Origin: CAYXXZ01 sp964469165
Lineage (GTDB): Bacteria > Pseudomonadota > Gammaproteobacteria > Pseudomonadales > Porticoccaceae
Direction of reading: 5' to 3'
Length of the DNA: 39,065 bases
Assembly (NCBI GenBank): GCA_964469165.1
Contig: CAYXXZ010000018.1
Location: 1-39,065 of the forward strand
Part shown: positions 7,505-14,836 of the stretch, piece by piece
Position numbering within the stretch: the first letter of the stretch is position 1
Layout: each line of letters begins with the position of its first letter
The notes under the pieces: model-generated
The model's input: only the letters and a program-made list of their open reading frames with translations
What the model was told of the DNA's origin: nothing
Databases searched by the model: none
Program-made: the position numbers and the translations under genes

Positions 7505-7915
7505 TCATTCCGGTTCCGACACAAACCCCAGCTTCAGCATCCCCGAGCGCTGTACGGCGGCCATCAGCTTGAGCACGTGCTCATAGGCCACGGTGCGATC
7601 CCCTCTGATATGCACTTCCGGCTGAGGATCCTGGCTCGCCGCTTCGGCGAGACGGGTCTCCAGCTGTTCCGGCGTCACCATGGCTTCATTCCAGTGAAAC
7701 TGGCCATCGGCGGTCACCGCCAGGGTGATGGTCTGCGGTTTGATCTCGTTCGGCGTGTTGTCCGCCCTCGGCAGATCCACTTTGACCGAGTGCGTCAGCA
7801 CCGGCACGGTAATGATGAAAATGATCAGCAATACCAGCATGATGTCGATCAGCGGCACCATGTTGATTTCGCTCATCACCTCATTGTCGTCATCCAATCC
7901 GCCACCGAAAGCCAT
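7505..7915 (-). CDS. exbD: Biopolymer transport protein ExbD/TolR family
   Basis: A 136-residue inner-membrane protein of the TonB energising complex. It has one transmembrane helix (about 19-40, MVPLIDIMLVLLIIFIITVP) carrying the essential aspartate of the proton path (D in PLIDIML), followed by a periplasmic domain with ITLAVTADGQFHWNE and VHIRGDRTVAYEHVLKLMAA. Length and layout fit ExbD. The start lies one base after the exbB stop. It is the last gene of tonB-exbB-exbD and should be regulated with them by the Fur-like box at 9749-9767. Confidence 0.93.
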   Translation of the reverse strand: MAFGGGLDDDNEVMSEINMVPLIDIMLVLLIIFIITVPVLTHSVKVDLPRADNTPNEIKPQTITLAVTADGQFHWNEAMVTPEQLETRLAEAASQDPQPEVHIRGDRTVAYEHVLKLMAAVQRSGMLKLGFVSEPE

Positions 7916-7916
7916 A

Positions 7917-8684
7917 TCAGCGACCCTCCCCGGCCTGGGCGGGCTCCACGATCTGCTTGGGCTTGGTCAGCGCCGTCACCTTCTCCTTGGTCTTGGAGCG
8001 CGCCTTGGCAGGTGTGGCGCCGGTGATGAGATAGGAATGCAGTTCGTGGGCAAAGCGGTTGAGTTTGCCCATCACCGTTCTGTTGCCGCGGCTGACGGCG
8101 TTGTACCCCAGCACCGCGGGAATGGCCACCACCAGGCCGAAGGCCGTCATGATCAGCGCCTCGCCCACGGGACCGGCCACCTTGTCGATACTGGCCTGGC
8201 CAGATACACCGATTCCCACCAGCGCGTGATAGATGCCCCACACCGTGCCGAACAGGCCGATAAACGGCGCGGTCGATCCGACAGAGGCCAGCACGGCGAG
8301 ACCGCGCTGCAGGCGCTCGGCACTTTCATCGATGGATCCGCGCAACGTCGAGGTCAGCCAGGCGGCGAGCGGCAGGTCGCCATGCAGATCCGACTTGCAC
8401 GCCATGTGGTGGTCGAGCGCGCCCTTGCCGTCTTCCGCCAGCCTGCGGTAGGGATTATTTTCGTCGCCGCTCTCGCCGATCATGTGCAGGCCTTCGCTGA
8501 AGCTGCGCGCGTGCCAGAAATCCGCCAGCGCCCGCGCCGGCTTGCGCAGGCGGAGCAATCCCCAGGTGCGCACCACGATCACATACCAGCTCGCGACAGA
8601 CATCAGCAGCAGCGCCACGGCCACCACCTTGATGACGACGTCGCCCTGCGACAGCATGGCTTCTATTCCGTAGGGGTTGTTCAT
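7917..8684 (-). CDS. exbB: MotA/TolQ/ExbB proton channel subunit
   Basis: A 255-residue inner-membrane protein with three transmembrane helices (first near residues 12-36, then two in the C-terminal half). ExbB signatures are present: LASVGSTAPFIGLFGTVWGI, then GEALIMTAFGLVVAIPAVLGYN. With ExbD it forms the proton-driven motor for TonB. The open frame reaches 8798 inside tonB, but the ATG at 8682-8684 has GGAGG 9 bases upstream and matches the usual MNNPYG-type start, so the longer version is rejected. It starts 32 bases after the tonB stop, consistent with an operon. Confidence 0.94.
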   Translation of the reverse strand: MNNPYGIEAMLSQGDVVIKVVAVALLLMSVASWYVIVVRTWGLLRLRKPARALADFWHARSFSEGLHMIGESGDENNPYRRLAEDGKGALDHHMACKSDLHGDLPLAAWLTSTLRGSIDESAERLQRGLAVLASVGSTAPFIGLFGTVWGIYHALVGIGVSGQASIDKVAGPVGEALIMTAFGLVVAIPAVLGYNAVSRGNRTVMGKLNRFAHELHSYLITGATPAKARSKTKEKVTALTKPKQIVEPAQAGEGR

Positions 8685-8716
8685 TCCAGTTCCTCCAAAT
8701 AGGGTCGAATGAGGTC

Positions 8717-9409
8717 TCAGTGCAGCGAGAATTCCAGCGGCTGCAAGTACCAGTAAGCAATCGTTTTGTCGCCCTGCCGGGCAGGTATGTATTTCCACTG
8801 CTTGACCGCCTTGGCGGCAGTGTCGTCCAGACGCTTGTGGCCACTGGACTCCTTGATACGCACCTCACCCACGCTGCCATCGGGCAGGATGAGCACTTCC
8901 AGCACCACGATGCCCTGCTCGCGCAGACGCCGCGAAATGGTGGGATAGGCTGGCGCCGGGTTGTTCAGCGCGTTGGCATCCTGGCGCGGCGGAACCACGG
9001 GCGCGCCCAGTGTGTCGTGCTCACTCTCCACAGGAGTCGATGCCTGTTGAACCGGCAGAGCGGACTCGACAACTTCTTCCTCCACATCCGGCTGCGAGAT
9101 CGCCGTTTCCGAGGGTGGCGCCTTCACGGGCGGCGGCATCGGCGTAGGTTTGGGCTTCGGCTTGGGTTTTGGCTTGGGCTTCGGTTTAGGCTTGGGCTCT
9201 TCCGGCGGCTTCTCCACCGGAGGCTGTTCCTTGGCGCTCGGCAGCTGCACCTGTTCCGCTGGCGGCGCCGGAATGATCACACCCTGAATCGTAGGCAGCA
9301 CCAGTTCTTCACGCTGCGCCGCCGGGCTCCACAGCATGGCGCCAATCGCCCCGCCATGAGCCGCCATCACAACGAGAATACCCAGCAGGGAGCGCCTGGT
9401 ATCACCCAT
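8717..9409 (-). CDS. tonB: Energy transducer TonB
   Basis: TonB spans the periplasm and transmits proton-motive force to outer-membrane receptors. The protein (about 230 residues) has an N-terminal signal anchor (about 8-28, LLGILVVMAAHGGAIGAMLW), a proline-rich linker with a run of Lys-Pro dipeptides (about 70-90), and a C-terminal TonB domain with YPTISRRLREQGIVVLEVLI, LPDGSVGEVRIKESSGHKRL and AVKQWKYIPAR. The usual YP motif is present. I use the ATG at 9407-9409, since a GGGGTGG lies just upstream; a GTG at 9418 is also open. Operon order is tonB-exbB-exbD. All four receptors in the window carry a similar TonB box, making this TonB their natural partner, though other tonB genes may exist elsewhere. 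Confidence 0.94.
   Translation of the reverse strand: MGDTRRSLLGILVVMAAHGGAIGAMLWSPAAQREELVLPTIQGVIIPAPPAEQVQLPSAKEQPPVEKPPEEPKPKPKPKPKPKPKPKPTPMPPPVKAPPSETAISQPDVEEEVVESALPVQQASTPVESEHDTLGAPVVPPRQDANALNNPAPAYPTISRRLREQGIVVLEVLILPDGSVGEVRIKESSGHKRLDDTAAKAVKQWKYIPARQGDKTIAYWYLQPLEFSLH
9144..9200. repeat. Degenerate hexamer repeat coding Lys-Pro in tonB
   Basis: About nine copies of a GGCTTG/GGCTTC/GGTTTA-type hexamer encode the Lys-Pro rod of TonB. Synonymous variation between copies shows it is not a recent expansion. Confidence 0.85.
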
Positions 9410-9530
9410 GCCAGCCACCCCGGCACAGGCGCCGTGATGGCGTCATCTCGTGCATGAGCCAGAATTGTCGCAGCAAGGCTACGCAAAGCGCTGTACAGCC
9501 GGCATACACCAGCGCGAAAGCAAACAACAT
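9402..9530 (-). CDS. Small DUF3325-like membrane peptide, possibly truncated
   Basis: A 42-codon frame from the ATG at 9528-9530, with one hydrophobic helix (MLFAFALVYAGCTALCVALL) followed by a basic tail. The helix resembles the N-terminus of DUF3325 proteins, small membrane proteins of about 110 residues often encoded with PepSY and TonB-receptor genes. Only the first third of such a protein is present, so it may be a remnant. An AGAAG lies about 10 bases upstream. Its end overlaps the tonB start region, which could couple translation. A longer frame back to 9800 is unlikely to be coding. Confidence 0.35.
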   Translation of the reverse strand: MLFAFALVYAGCTALCVALLRQFWLMHEMTPSRRLCRGGWHG

Positions 9531-9748
9531 GTCAAATCGCTTCTTGAGTTTGAAGTTGGCCGGGGTCCGCGCCCGATGCGCGAGACTCCGACATCCACAA
9601 CCCGCCCGACCCGGCCCGGACGACAGCCGGACAGCGCAACGCGAATATATTGGAAGTGGCTTTGGCCAAGGTTGGGTCACCCTTCGTTTCGTTCCCGGAA
9701 TTGAAACCTGCGCCCCACGGGGAGACGCGTCTTTCAGTGCAGGGCTGC

Positions 9749-9767
9749 GATAATAATGATAATAGTT
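9749..9767 (-). promoter_or_regulatory. Fur-box-like site upstream of the tonB operon
   Basis: GATAATAATGATAATAGTT matches 13 of 19 positions of the GATAATGATAATCATTATC consensus by hand alignment. It lies about 220 bases before the DUF3325-like peptide and 340 before tonB on the minus strand. Apart from that peptide and this site I see nothing convincing in 9531-9940. Confidence 0.6.
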
Positions 9768-9940
9768 CCCATTTGTAAACATAATTTGCATCAAAAACAC
9801 CGATAATCACCTCAATTCCCTCATTTTCTGACACAAGTCATGACAACAGCGGACAGATTCGGGTTTGGTGGCCAGAAAAGTGCCGGCCACCCCATGGGCG
9901 GCCGGCCCCGTGGCTTCCCACTATCTGCTGTGATGAGAAA

Positions 9941-9973
9941 CGCGCGGGGCGAGATGGTGTTCCGCCCCGCGCG
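9941..9973 (-). terminator. Rho-independent-like terminator after receptor 1
   Basis: CGCGCGGGGCG (9941-9951) and CGCCCCGCGCG (9963-9973) form a perfect 11-bp GC stem 11 bases past the receptor 1 stop. On the minus strand it is followed by a short T-rich GTTTCT. A second short hairpin (GTGGCC...GGCCAC) lies near 9868-9890. Confidence 0.65.
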
Positions 9974-9984
9974 GCCATACCGCC

Positions 9985-12468
9985 TCAGAAACTGTATTTG
10001 GCGGTGACACTCAGGTTGCGCGGCGCACCGTACACACCGGCATAGGACAGACCGCTATAGTAGGTGCGGTCGAAAAGGTTATTGACGTTGACTCCCAGGG
10101 ACACCGCCGGAGTCAACGCGTAGCGTGCCATCAGGTCGACAAGCGCAACGCTGCCCTGGCGGAAGCTCTCGCCGTTGGGGCCGGCGTCTTCGATATAGGC
10201 CTCGTTCTGCCAGCGCAGGTTGCCGCCCACCTGAAGATTGGTGAGGTCCCCGCCGAACTGGTAGCGGCTGAACAGCTTGAAGGTATCGGTCGGCACATAG
10301 GTCAACAGCGCGTCGCCGTCGGCATCCTCCGGCTCGGCGCGGCTGAAACCGCCTCCCACCTGCAAGCCGGGCATTACCTCGCCGGCCACTTCCACTTCGA
10401 AACCTTCCGAGACGGTACCGCTCTCCGCCCTGTAGGCGGCCTTGCCATCCGGCGTAAAGGTGTTGGGAATCGCCACCGCGAAATTGTCCTGCTCGATGCG
10501 GAAGATCGCCGCGCTGGCATTGAGCAGCCCGCCCATCAGTTCCACCTTGATACCCGCTTCGTAATTGACGCCTTCGAGGGGGTCGATGGTGCGGCCGTTC
10601 ACATCCTCGACACTTTGCGGCTCGAAGATCTGGGTGTAGCTGGCATACACCGACACCTGCTCGCTCAGGTCCACCACCACCCCGGCGTAAGGCGTGACGA
10701 CACCGGTTTCATGGCTGATCGCGGTGTGGGTTTTCGCGCCGCTTGCGCTCTGGCTCCATTCGGTTTCCTTCCAGTCGGTCACGCGGCTGCCGAGGATGAC
10801 CGCCACCCTGTCGGTGGGCTTGAGCCTCAGCGCGGCAAAGGCGCCGCTCTGCTCGGCGCGGCCGCCAAAGGCGCCGCCGGTGGCGCCGAGTGGCGGCTGC
10901 GCCAGGTTGCCGGTCGCGAGGAAGTCGTAGGCATCGGGAATGGCCTGCCAGTAGGCCCCGCCGCTCCACCAACCGGGATAGTCGTCGCCCTCGTCCTTGC
11001 CGTCGCTGTGGCTGGCGCCGACGACCAGCTCATGCTCGCGCCCGAACAGGCTGAAGGGGCCCGACGCCTGAACACTGACGATGTTCTGCTCCAGTTCGCC
11101 GGCCCAGCGCGAGGAAATGACGTCGGCCCCCGCCCCCGTCTGACGGTCGAAACCACCCCAGATGTAGAGGTAACCGATGCTCTCGTCGTATTCCGGGCGG
11201 GAGTGTTCGAGGTTCAGCTTCACCGTCCAGTCGTTGGCAAAGCGATGCTCCAGGGCCGCGAACAGGCTCAGGCTCTCCTGATCGAAATCGCTCCAGTTCG
11301 CGCCGACGTTGGTCGAGCGGGAAAACCGCGTCTGCGTGCCGTCGCTGAAAAACAGCGGCACTCCGCCGCGCGGCGCGGCGCTGTTGGTAAAGTCCTGGTA
11401 ATCCACGCCCAGCGTCAACAGGCTGCCGGACGGCAGATCCACGTCGAGCACACCGTAGAACACCTGTTTTTCGATATGCATGCGGTCGAGATGGGAATCG
11501 TTCTCCTGATAGGCGCCCACCAGCCGCCCGCGCACGTTGCCCTGCGCCGTCAGCGGGCCGCTCACGTCCGCCTCGATCCGGTATTTGTCGTAGCTCCCCG
11601 CCTGCCCCGTCAGCGCCGCGGCGAAGCTGTCGGTAGGCCGCTTGCGCACCAGACTGACGGTGGCGGACGGGCTGCCCGTGCCGCTCAGCAAGCCGGTGGC
11701 ACCGCGCACCACCTCCACCCGGTCATAGATGGCCATATCGGCGGTGGTCTCTTCGAAGCCATAGATGGTGGTGGGCCTGACGCCACCGTCCACCTGGTAA
11801 TTCTTGACCTCGAAGCCGCGCGCGTAATAGTTGATGCCATCACTGCCGAGCGCACTGGTACCGTTGTAGCTGACGCCCACGGTCTGGTCCAGAACCTCGC
11901 TGATTTCATCGAGGTTCTGGTCTTCGATGCGGCTGCGGGTGAAGACCGTGACCGCCTGCGGCGTCTCTCGCAGCGACAGGTTCAAGCCGGTGGCAGAGTT
12001 GGTGGCGCCCGTGGTGTAGGAGCCGCTGCCTTCGGTGGCCATCCCCAGCAACGCCGCATTGACGTTGACCGTCGGCAGCGCGCGGGCATCGCCACCTGCC
12101 ACCGCATCGAGACGGTATTTGCCGCCGCCCTGGTGGCGGGCGGCGAAGCCCGTGCCGGCCAACAGCCGGTCGAAGCCCTCGGCAACGCCGTAGCGCCCCC
12201 TCAGCCCCGTGGATTGCAGGCCGCCGAGTTGCCCGGCGTCGAAGGCAAGGGCGACCCCCGCTGCCGCCGCGAACTGGCTGAGCACCTGACCGAGAGGTCC
12301 CGGAGCGATATCCACACTGAATGCCGCCGGCCGAGTGCTGTTGTCGGGCACGGACTGTGCCGCCACCGGCAGGGCGAGGGTTGCGCAGGAAACGGCGAGC
12401 ACCAGGCAGCGCAGGGCAAAGGTGGCAGGGTTGGCTTGCGGCGTCATTCCGACGGCGGGTGTTTTCAT
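9985..12468 (-). CDS. Module 1 TonB-dependent siderophore receptor with STN signalling domain
   Basis: An outer-membrane ferric-siderophore receptor of about 827 residues, FpvA/FoxA type. It has a signal peptide ending near ALPVAAQ, an STN domain (about 45-110, FSVDIAPGPLGQVLSQFAAA), a TonB-box-like ALPTVNV (about 130), a plug domain (NLSLRETPQAVTVFTRSRIE; DRVEVVRGATGLLSGTGSPS) and a 22-strand barrel ending in the canonical aromatic residue (VTAKYSF). The STN domain marks it as a transducer that signals to its own FecR. The ATG at 12466-12468 has GGAGA about 11 bases upstream and is preferred over 12495. It lies 82 bases downstream of fecR1. Unlike modules 2-4, no strong hairpin separates it from fecR. 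The siderophore cannot be named. Confidence 0.93.
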   Translation of the reverse strand: MKTPAVGMTPQANPATFALRCLVLAVSCATLALPVAAQSVPDNSTRPAAFSVDIAPGPLGQVLSQFAAAAGVALAFDAGQLGGLQSTGLRGRYGVAEGFDRLLAGTGFAARHQGGGKYRLDAVAGGDARALPTVNVNAALLGMATEGSGSYTTGATNSATGLNLSLRETPQAVTVFTRSRIEDQNLDEISEVLDQTVGVSYNGTSALGSDGINYYARGFEVKNYQVDGGVRPTTIYGFEETTADMAIYDRVEVVRGATGLLSGTGSPSATVSLVRKRPTDSFAAALTGQAGSYDKYRIEADVSGPLTAQGNVRGRLVGAYQENDSHLDRMHIEKQVFYGVLDVDLPSGSLLTLGVDYQDFTNSAAPRGGVPLFFSDGTQTRFSRSTNVGANWSDFDQESLSLFAALEHRFANDWTVKLNLEHSRPEYDESIGYLYIWGGFDRQTGAGADVISSRWAGELEQNIVSVQASGPFSLFGREHELVVGASHSDGKDEGDDYPGWWSGGAYWQAIPDAYDFLATGNLAQPPLGATGGAFGGRAEQSGAFAALRLKPTDRVAVILGSRVTDWKETEWSQSASGAKTHTAISHETGVVTPYAGVVVDLSEQVSVYASYTQIFEPQSVEDVNGRTIDPLEGVNYEAGIKVELMGGLLNASAAIFRIEQDNFAVAIPNTFTPDGKAAYRAESGTVSEGFEVEVAGEVMPGLQVGGGFSRAEPEDADGDALLTYVPTDTFKLFSRYQFGGDLTNLQVGGNLRWQNEAYIEDAGPNGESFRQGSVALVDLMARYALTPAVSLGVNVNNLFDRTYYSGLSYAGVYGAPRNLSVTAKYSF

Positions 12469-12525
12469 GGGGCGTTTTCTCCAGGGTGTGAGCAATTTTC
12501 ACCGTGGAGCCGAACGACGCGGCGC

Positions 12526-12553
12526 AGAAGTGCAACCGGCATGGCAAATTTCA
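12526..12553 (-). promoter_or_regulatory. Possible FecI-type sigma promoter for receptor 1
   Basis: TGAAAT (12548-12553) and ACTTCT (12526-12531), 16 bases apart, resemble the E. coli fecA promoter (GGAAAT / TCCTTT). Similar pairs lie before receptors 2 and 3. The site overlaps the fecR1 stop. This is a hand alignment of a weak motif. Confidence 0.3.
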
Positions 12554-13495
12554 GGCCGGCATGATCCGTACCCAATAGCCGCTCAGACGCTGCTGGCGCA
12601 GGGGGAAAATTTCGGTGAGCAGTTCGATGGCCTTGTCAGTGTCATCGAGGGGAAACGCGCCGGAGATACGCAGATCGGCAACGGACGGATCGCACTGCAA
12701 GGCGCCCGCCCGGTAGCGGGCAAGTTCATCGAGCAGTTCGCCAAGCGGCATGTCCACCGCCACCAGGCTACCGCCGTGCCAGGAGCCCGCACCGGCATCC
12801 GCGGCGTGCACGGTCCCCATCCGCCGGCGGGAAAACCGCACCTGTTCACCCTGCGCAAGCGCCGCGCCGGGACGCCCTCCATCCGCCAGAACCTCGGCGC
12901 TGTTCCTCAGCACCGCCACGCGACAACAGTTGTCTTCGTGACGCAGGGTCAGGCGCGCATCCGTTATCCGCACCCTGCCCTCCGGGGTAACGACCACCAG
13001 CGAGCGCCCGGCGCCACTGGCATCGGCTGTGGCATCCAGCAGGATTTCACCCCGGTGCAGGGTCACCAGTTGCCCCTGATCTGAGGACACCACATCCACC
13101 GCGGTGTCGGTATTCAGGGTCAGCACCGCGCTCTCGCCGAGATCGATGTGGCGGCGCTCGCCGATCGCGGTGCGAAAATCCGCCGTCCACTCGCACCACG
13201 GCAGCAATTGCCAGCCCACCGCCGCCAGCGGCACGGCTGTCACGCACATGCCGAGCCGGCGCATCAGGCGGCGGCGCGACACATCGACCTGTTCGAGGCT
13301 GGGCGCAAGCCCGGCGGGCACGCCGGCGAACTGGGCCTGTACCCGCTCCACCTCGCGCCAGGCATCGCGGTGGAGCGGAGATTCGGCGAGCCATTGCCGC
13401 CACGCGCTGTGGTCATCCGCCGTCGCAGCGTCGCCGCTCAGCAGCGCGTACCAGCGCGCCGCGGCGGCGATCGCTTCGCGCAGTGCGGGCTGCAT
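12551..13495 (-). CDS. Module 1 FecR-type anti-sigma / sigma regulator
   Basis: A 314-residue inner-membrane regulator. Residues 1-85 form the cytoplasmic DUF4880 anti-sigma part (AAARWYALLSGDAATADDHS with the W-x-x-W-L signature in AWRQWLAESPLHRDAW). A single helix follows (about 90-108, GMCVTAVPLAAVGWQLL), then the periplasmic FecR domain (TAIGERRHIDLGESAVLTLN) and a C-terminal secretin/TonB-like domain (LGELLDELARYRAG; ISGAFPLDDTDKAIELLTEI) that contacts the receptor STN domain. The ATG at 13493-13495 overlaps the sigma stop (ATGA), so the two are translationally coupled. The open frame continues far upstream inside the sigma gene but only this start gives a FecR N-terminus. Confidence 0.92.
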   Translation of the reverse strand: MQPALREAIAAAARWYALLSGDAATADDHSAWRQWLAESPLHRDAWREVERVQAQFAGVPAGLAPSLEQVDVSRRRLMRRLGMCVTAVPLAAVGWQLLPWCEWTADFRTAIGERRHIDLGESAVLTLNTDTAVDVVSSDQGQLVTLHRGEILLDATADASGAGRSLVVVTPEGRVRITDARLTLRHEDNCCRVAVLRNSAEVLADGGRPGAALAQGEQVRFSRRRMGTVHAADAGAGSWHGGSLVAVDMPLGELLDELARYRAGALQCDPSVADLRISGAFPLDDTDKAIELLTEIFPLRQQRLSGYWVRIMPA

Positions 13496-14058
13496 CAGCG
13501 CCGCTGCTCCAGGGCATAAAGGCAGCAATGTTCCATCGCCTTTGCCATATGGTTGTTGACCGTGCGCAGGGAAACGCCGAGGCGGTCGGCAATTTCCTGG
13601 TAGGTGAGGCCATCGAAGCGGGACAGCATGAACGCCCTTTTCACCTGGCTGCCAAGACCTTCGAGCATGGCGTCGATTTCCAGCAGCGTCTCGACGATGA
13701 TGGCGCTCTCCTCTTCCGAAGGCCTCTGCGCTTCGGGCAGTTCCGCCAGAATTTCCAGATATCGCCTTTCCAACGTGCGGCGCCGGAACAGGTCGACGGT
13801 CAAGCCACGGGCAATGGTGAGCAGGTAACTGCGGGGCTCGCGCAGCGGCTCGCCATCCTCCGGGCTGCGCAAAACGCGCAGAAAAGTGTCCTGGGCCAGG
13901 TCTTCCGCGTCGCACACATCGCCCAGACGCCCCCGCAACCAGCTTTTCAGCCAGCGGTGGTGGTCTGTGTAGAGTGTTTCCACTGCCAGAGATGAGGTGT
14001 TTCGCAATGCCCTGTCCTCGCGCGACCCTACCGCTTCGCAAGGAGGGGCAGCCGCCAT
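13495..14058 (-). CDS. Module 1 FecI-type ECF sigma factor
   Basis: An extracytoplasmic-function sigma factor of the iron-starvation (FecI) group, 187 residues as drawn. Region 2 is LYTDHHRWLKSWLRGRLGDV with DAEDLAQDTFLRVL and the SYLLTIARGLTVDLFRRR core; region 4 is SQVKRAFMLSRFDGLTYQEI with ADRLGVSLRTVNNHMAKAME as the DNA-binding helix pair. It should direct RNA polymerase to the receptor 1 promoter once FecR1 is signalled. The only upstream ATG (14056-14058) touches the Fur-like box and has no ribosome site, so the true start may be internal (for example a GTG before ETLYTDHH) or the mRNA may be leaderless. Confidence 0.9.
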   Translation of the reverse strand: MAAAPPCEAVGSREDRALRNTSSLAVETLYTDHHRWLKSWLRGRLGDVCDAEDLAQDTFLRVLRSPEDGEPLREPRSYLLTIARGLTVDLFRRRTLERRYLEILAELPEAQRPSEEESAIIVETLLEIDAMLEGLGSQVKRAFMLSRFDGLTYQEIADRLGVSLRTVNNHMAKAMEHCCLYALEQRR

Positions 14059-14076
14059 AAAATAAGAATCATTCGC
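14058..14076 (-). promoter_or_regulatory. Fur-box-like site at the start of the module 1 sigma gene
   Basis: The plus strand reads AATAAGAATCATTCGCATT just upstream of the start; 13 of 19 positions match the Fur consensus in the 14058-14076 register. It resembles the module 3 site in mirror orientation. Confidence 0.6.
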
Positions 14077-14133
14077 ATTCTATGATTGATCCATGGGTGA
14101 AGGCAAGGGGGTGGCGAGGCGCCGTCAGTGCCA

Positions 14134-14162
14134 GTCCCTCGTCCCCACGCTCCGCGAGGGAC
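14134..14162. repeat. Short palindrome, REP-like
   Basis: GTCCCTCG (14134-14141) and CGAGGGAC (14155-14162) form a perfect 8-bp stem around a 13-base loop containing CCCACGCTC. It is related in sequence to the palindrome at 14795-14817 and may be a degraded member of the same family. Confidence 0.5.
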
Positions 14163-14198
14163 GCAAGTGCAGTTCGATGTGCCTGGGGTTCCCTCCGG

Positions 14199-14462
14199 TT
14201 ACCAGCGGTAGCGCACCGCCATCACCGCCGAGCGCGACACACCGTAAAAACACGCGTAGGTACAGGTGGCGTACCGTTCATCGAACAGGTTGGTGAGGTT
14301 GACGGAAAACAGTCACTGGGGAGTGGCGCTGTGACTGACGACGGCATCCACCACGGTGTGGGCATCCGCCTCGTAGGTGTTGGCCAGGTTGGGACTGCTG
14401 CCGACATAGCGAACGCCCGCGCCTGTGGTCAGGCCGGCCAGGTGGCCGCTGAAACGGTAATC
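14199..14462 (-). pseudogene. TonB-dependent receptor C-terminal remnant (scar module)
   Basis: The minus strand from 14462 to the TAA at 14199-14201 reads as the last 87 or so residues of a siderophore receptor: DYRFSGHLAGLTTGAGVRYV, then SSPNLANTYEADAHTVVDAV, then the barrel-end pattern LFSVNLTNLFDERY...CFYG...AVRYRW. An in-frame TGA interrupts it where receptors normally have Trp (…TPQ*LFSVN…). No signal peptide, STN, plug or most of the barrel is present. Directly upstream, in a different frame, is an ECF sigma N-terminus; the rest of sigma, fecR and receptor must have been deleted. Confidence 0.8.
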
Positions 14463-14610
14463 CGCCTCCCGAGGCCGCGGCGCTTGCCAGAATGCGCAGG
14501 AAGGTGTCCTGGGCGAAATCCGCCGCCTGGTGCGTGCACCCCAGGCGCGCGCGCAGCCAGCCTTTCAGTCAACCGTGATGGTCGGCATAGAGCGCCTCGA
14601 CTTCCGCAAC
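14463..14610 (-). pseudogene. ECF sigma factor N-terminal remnant (scar module)
   Basis: Minus-strand reading from 14610 gives VAEVEALYADHHG, a TGA, then LKGWLRARLGCTHQAADFAQ and DTFLRIL, which is region 2 of a FecI-type sigma factor (compare module 1, LYTDHHRWLKSWLRGRLG and LAQDTFLRVL). The TGA replaces the conserved Trp. No ATG is in this frame; the nearest ATG (14631-14633) is in another frame. Homology stops at about 14465, where receptor-type sequence begins. A Fur-like box remains upstream. Confidence 0.8.
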
Positions 14611-14701
14611 GGAAGTACATCGCGAGCAGACATGTTTCCCTCTTTGTGGCGAATGCGCGAGGCTCTACGTCCAGGCCCAGGGGGCCTCAACCATCGCAAA
14701 T

Positions 14702-14720
14702 AATAACGATTATCATTTTA
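14702..14720 (-). promoter_or_regulatory. Fur-box-like site of the scar module
   Basis: AATAACGATTATCATTTTA matches 14 of 19 Fur consensus positions, among the best in the window, although the genes behind it are broken. It lies about 90 bases upstream of the sigma remnant. Confidence 0.65.
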
Positions 14721-14794
14721 TAGACAAAAGGACATGCCGCGCAAGGCAACAGGTGAAGGGAGAAAAAACGGGAAAGTGCTCGAAGGTGTTCCTG

Positions 14795-14817
14795 GTTCCC
14801 ACGCGGAGCGTGGGAAC
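14795..14817. repeat. REP-like perfect palindrome
   Basis: GTTCCCACGC (14795-14804), loop GGA, GCGTGGGAAC (14808-14817). This phrase is a common dispersed intergenic palindrome in many bacteria. It lies just past the fpr stop on the minus strand and could act as a terminator, but no T-run follows. Confidence 0.75.
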
Positions 14818-14836
14818 GAGAAATTGGCGTGCCGGG

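Noticed and set aside
10615..12564. Plus-strand open frame of 649 codons over receptor 1
   Set aside because: Antisense to a complete TonB-dependent receptor; no recognisable domain, low-complexity Arg/Ala/His content.
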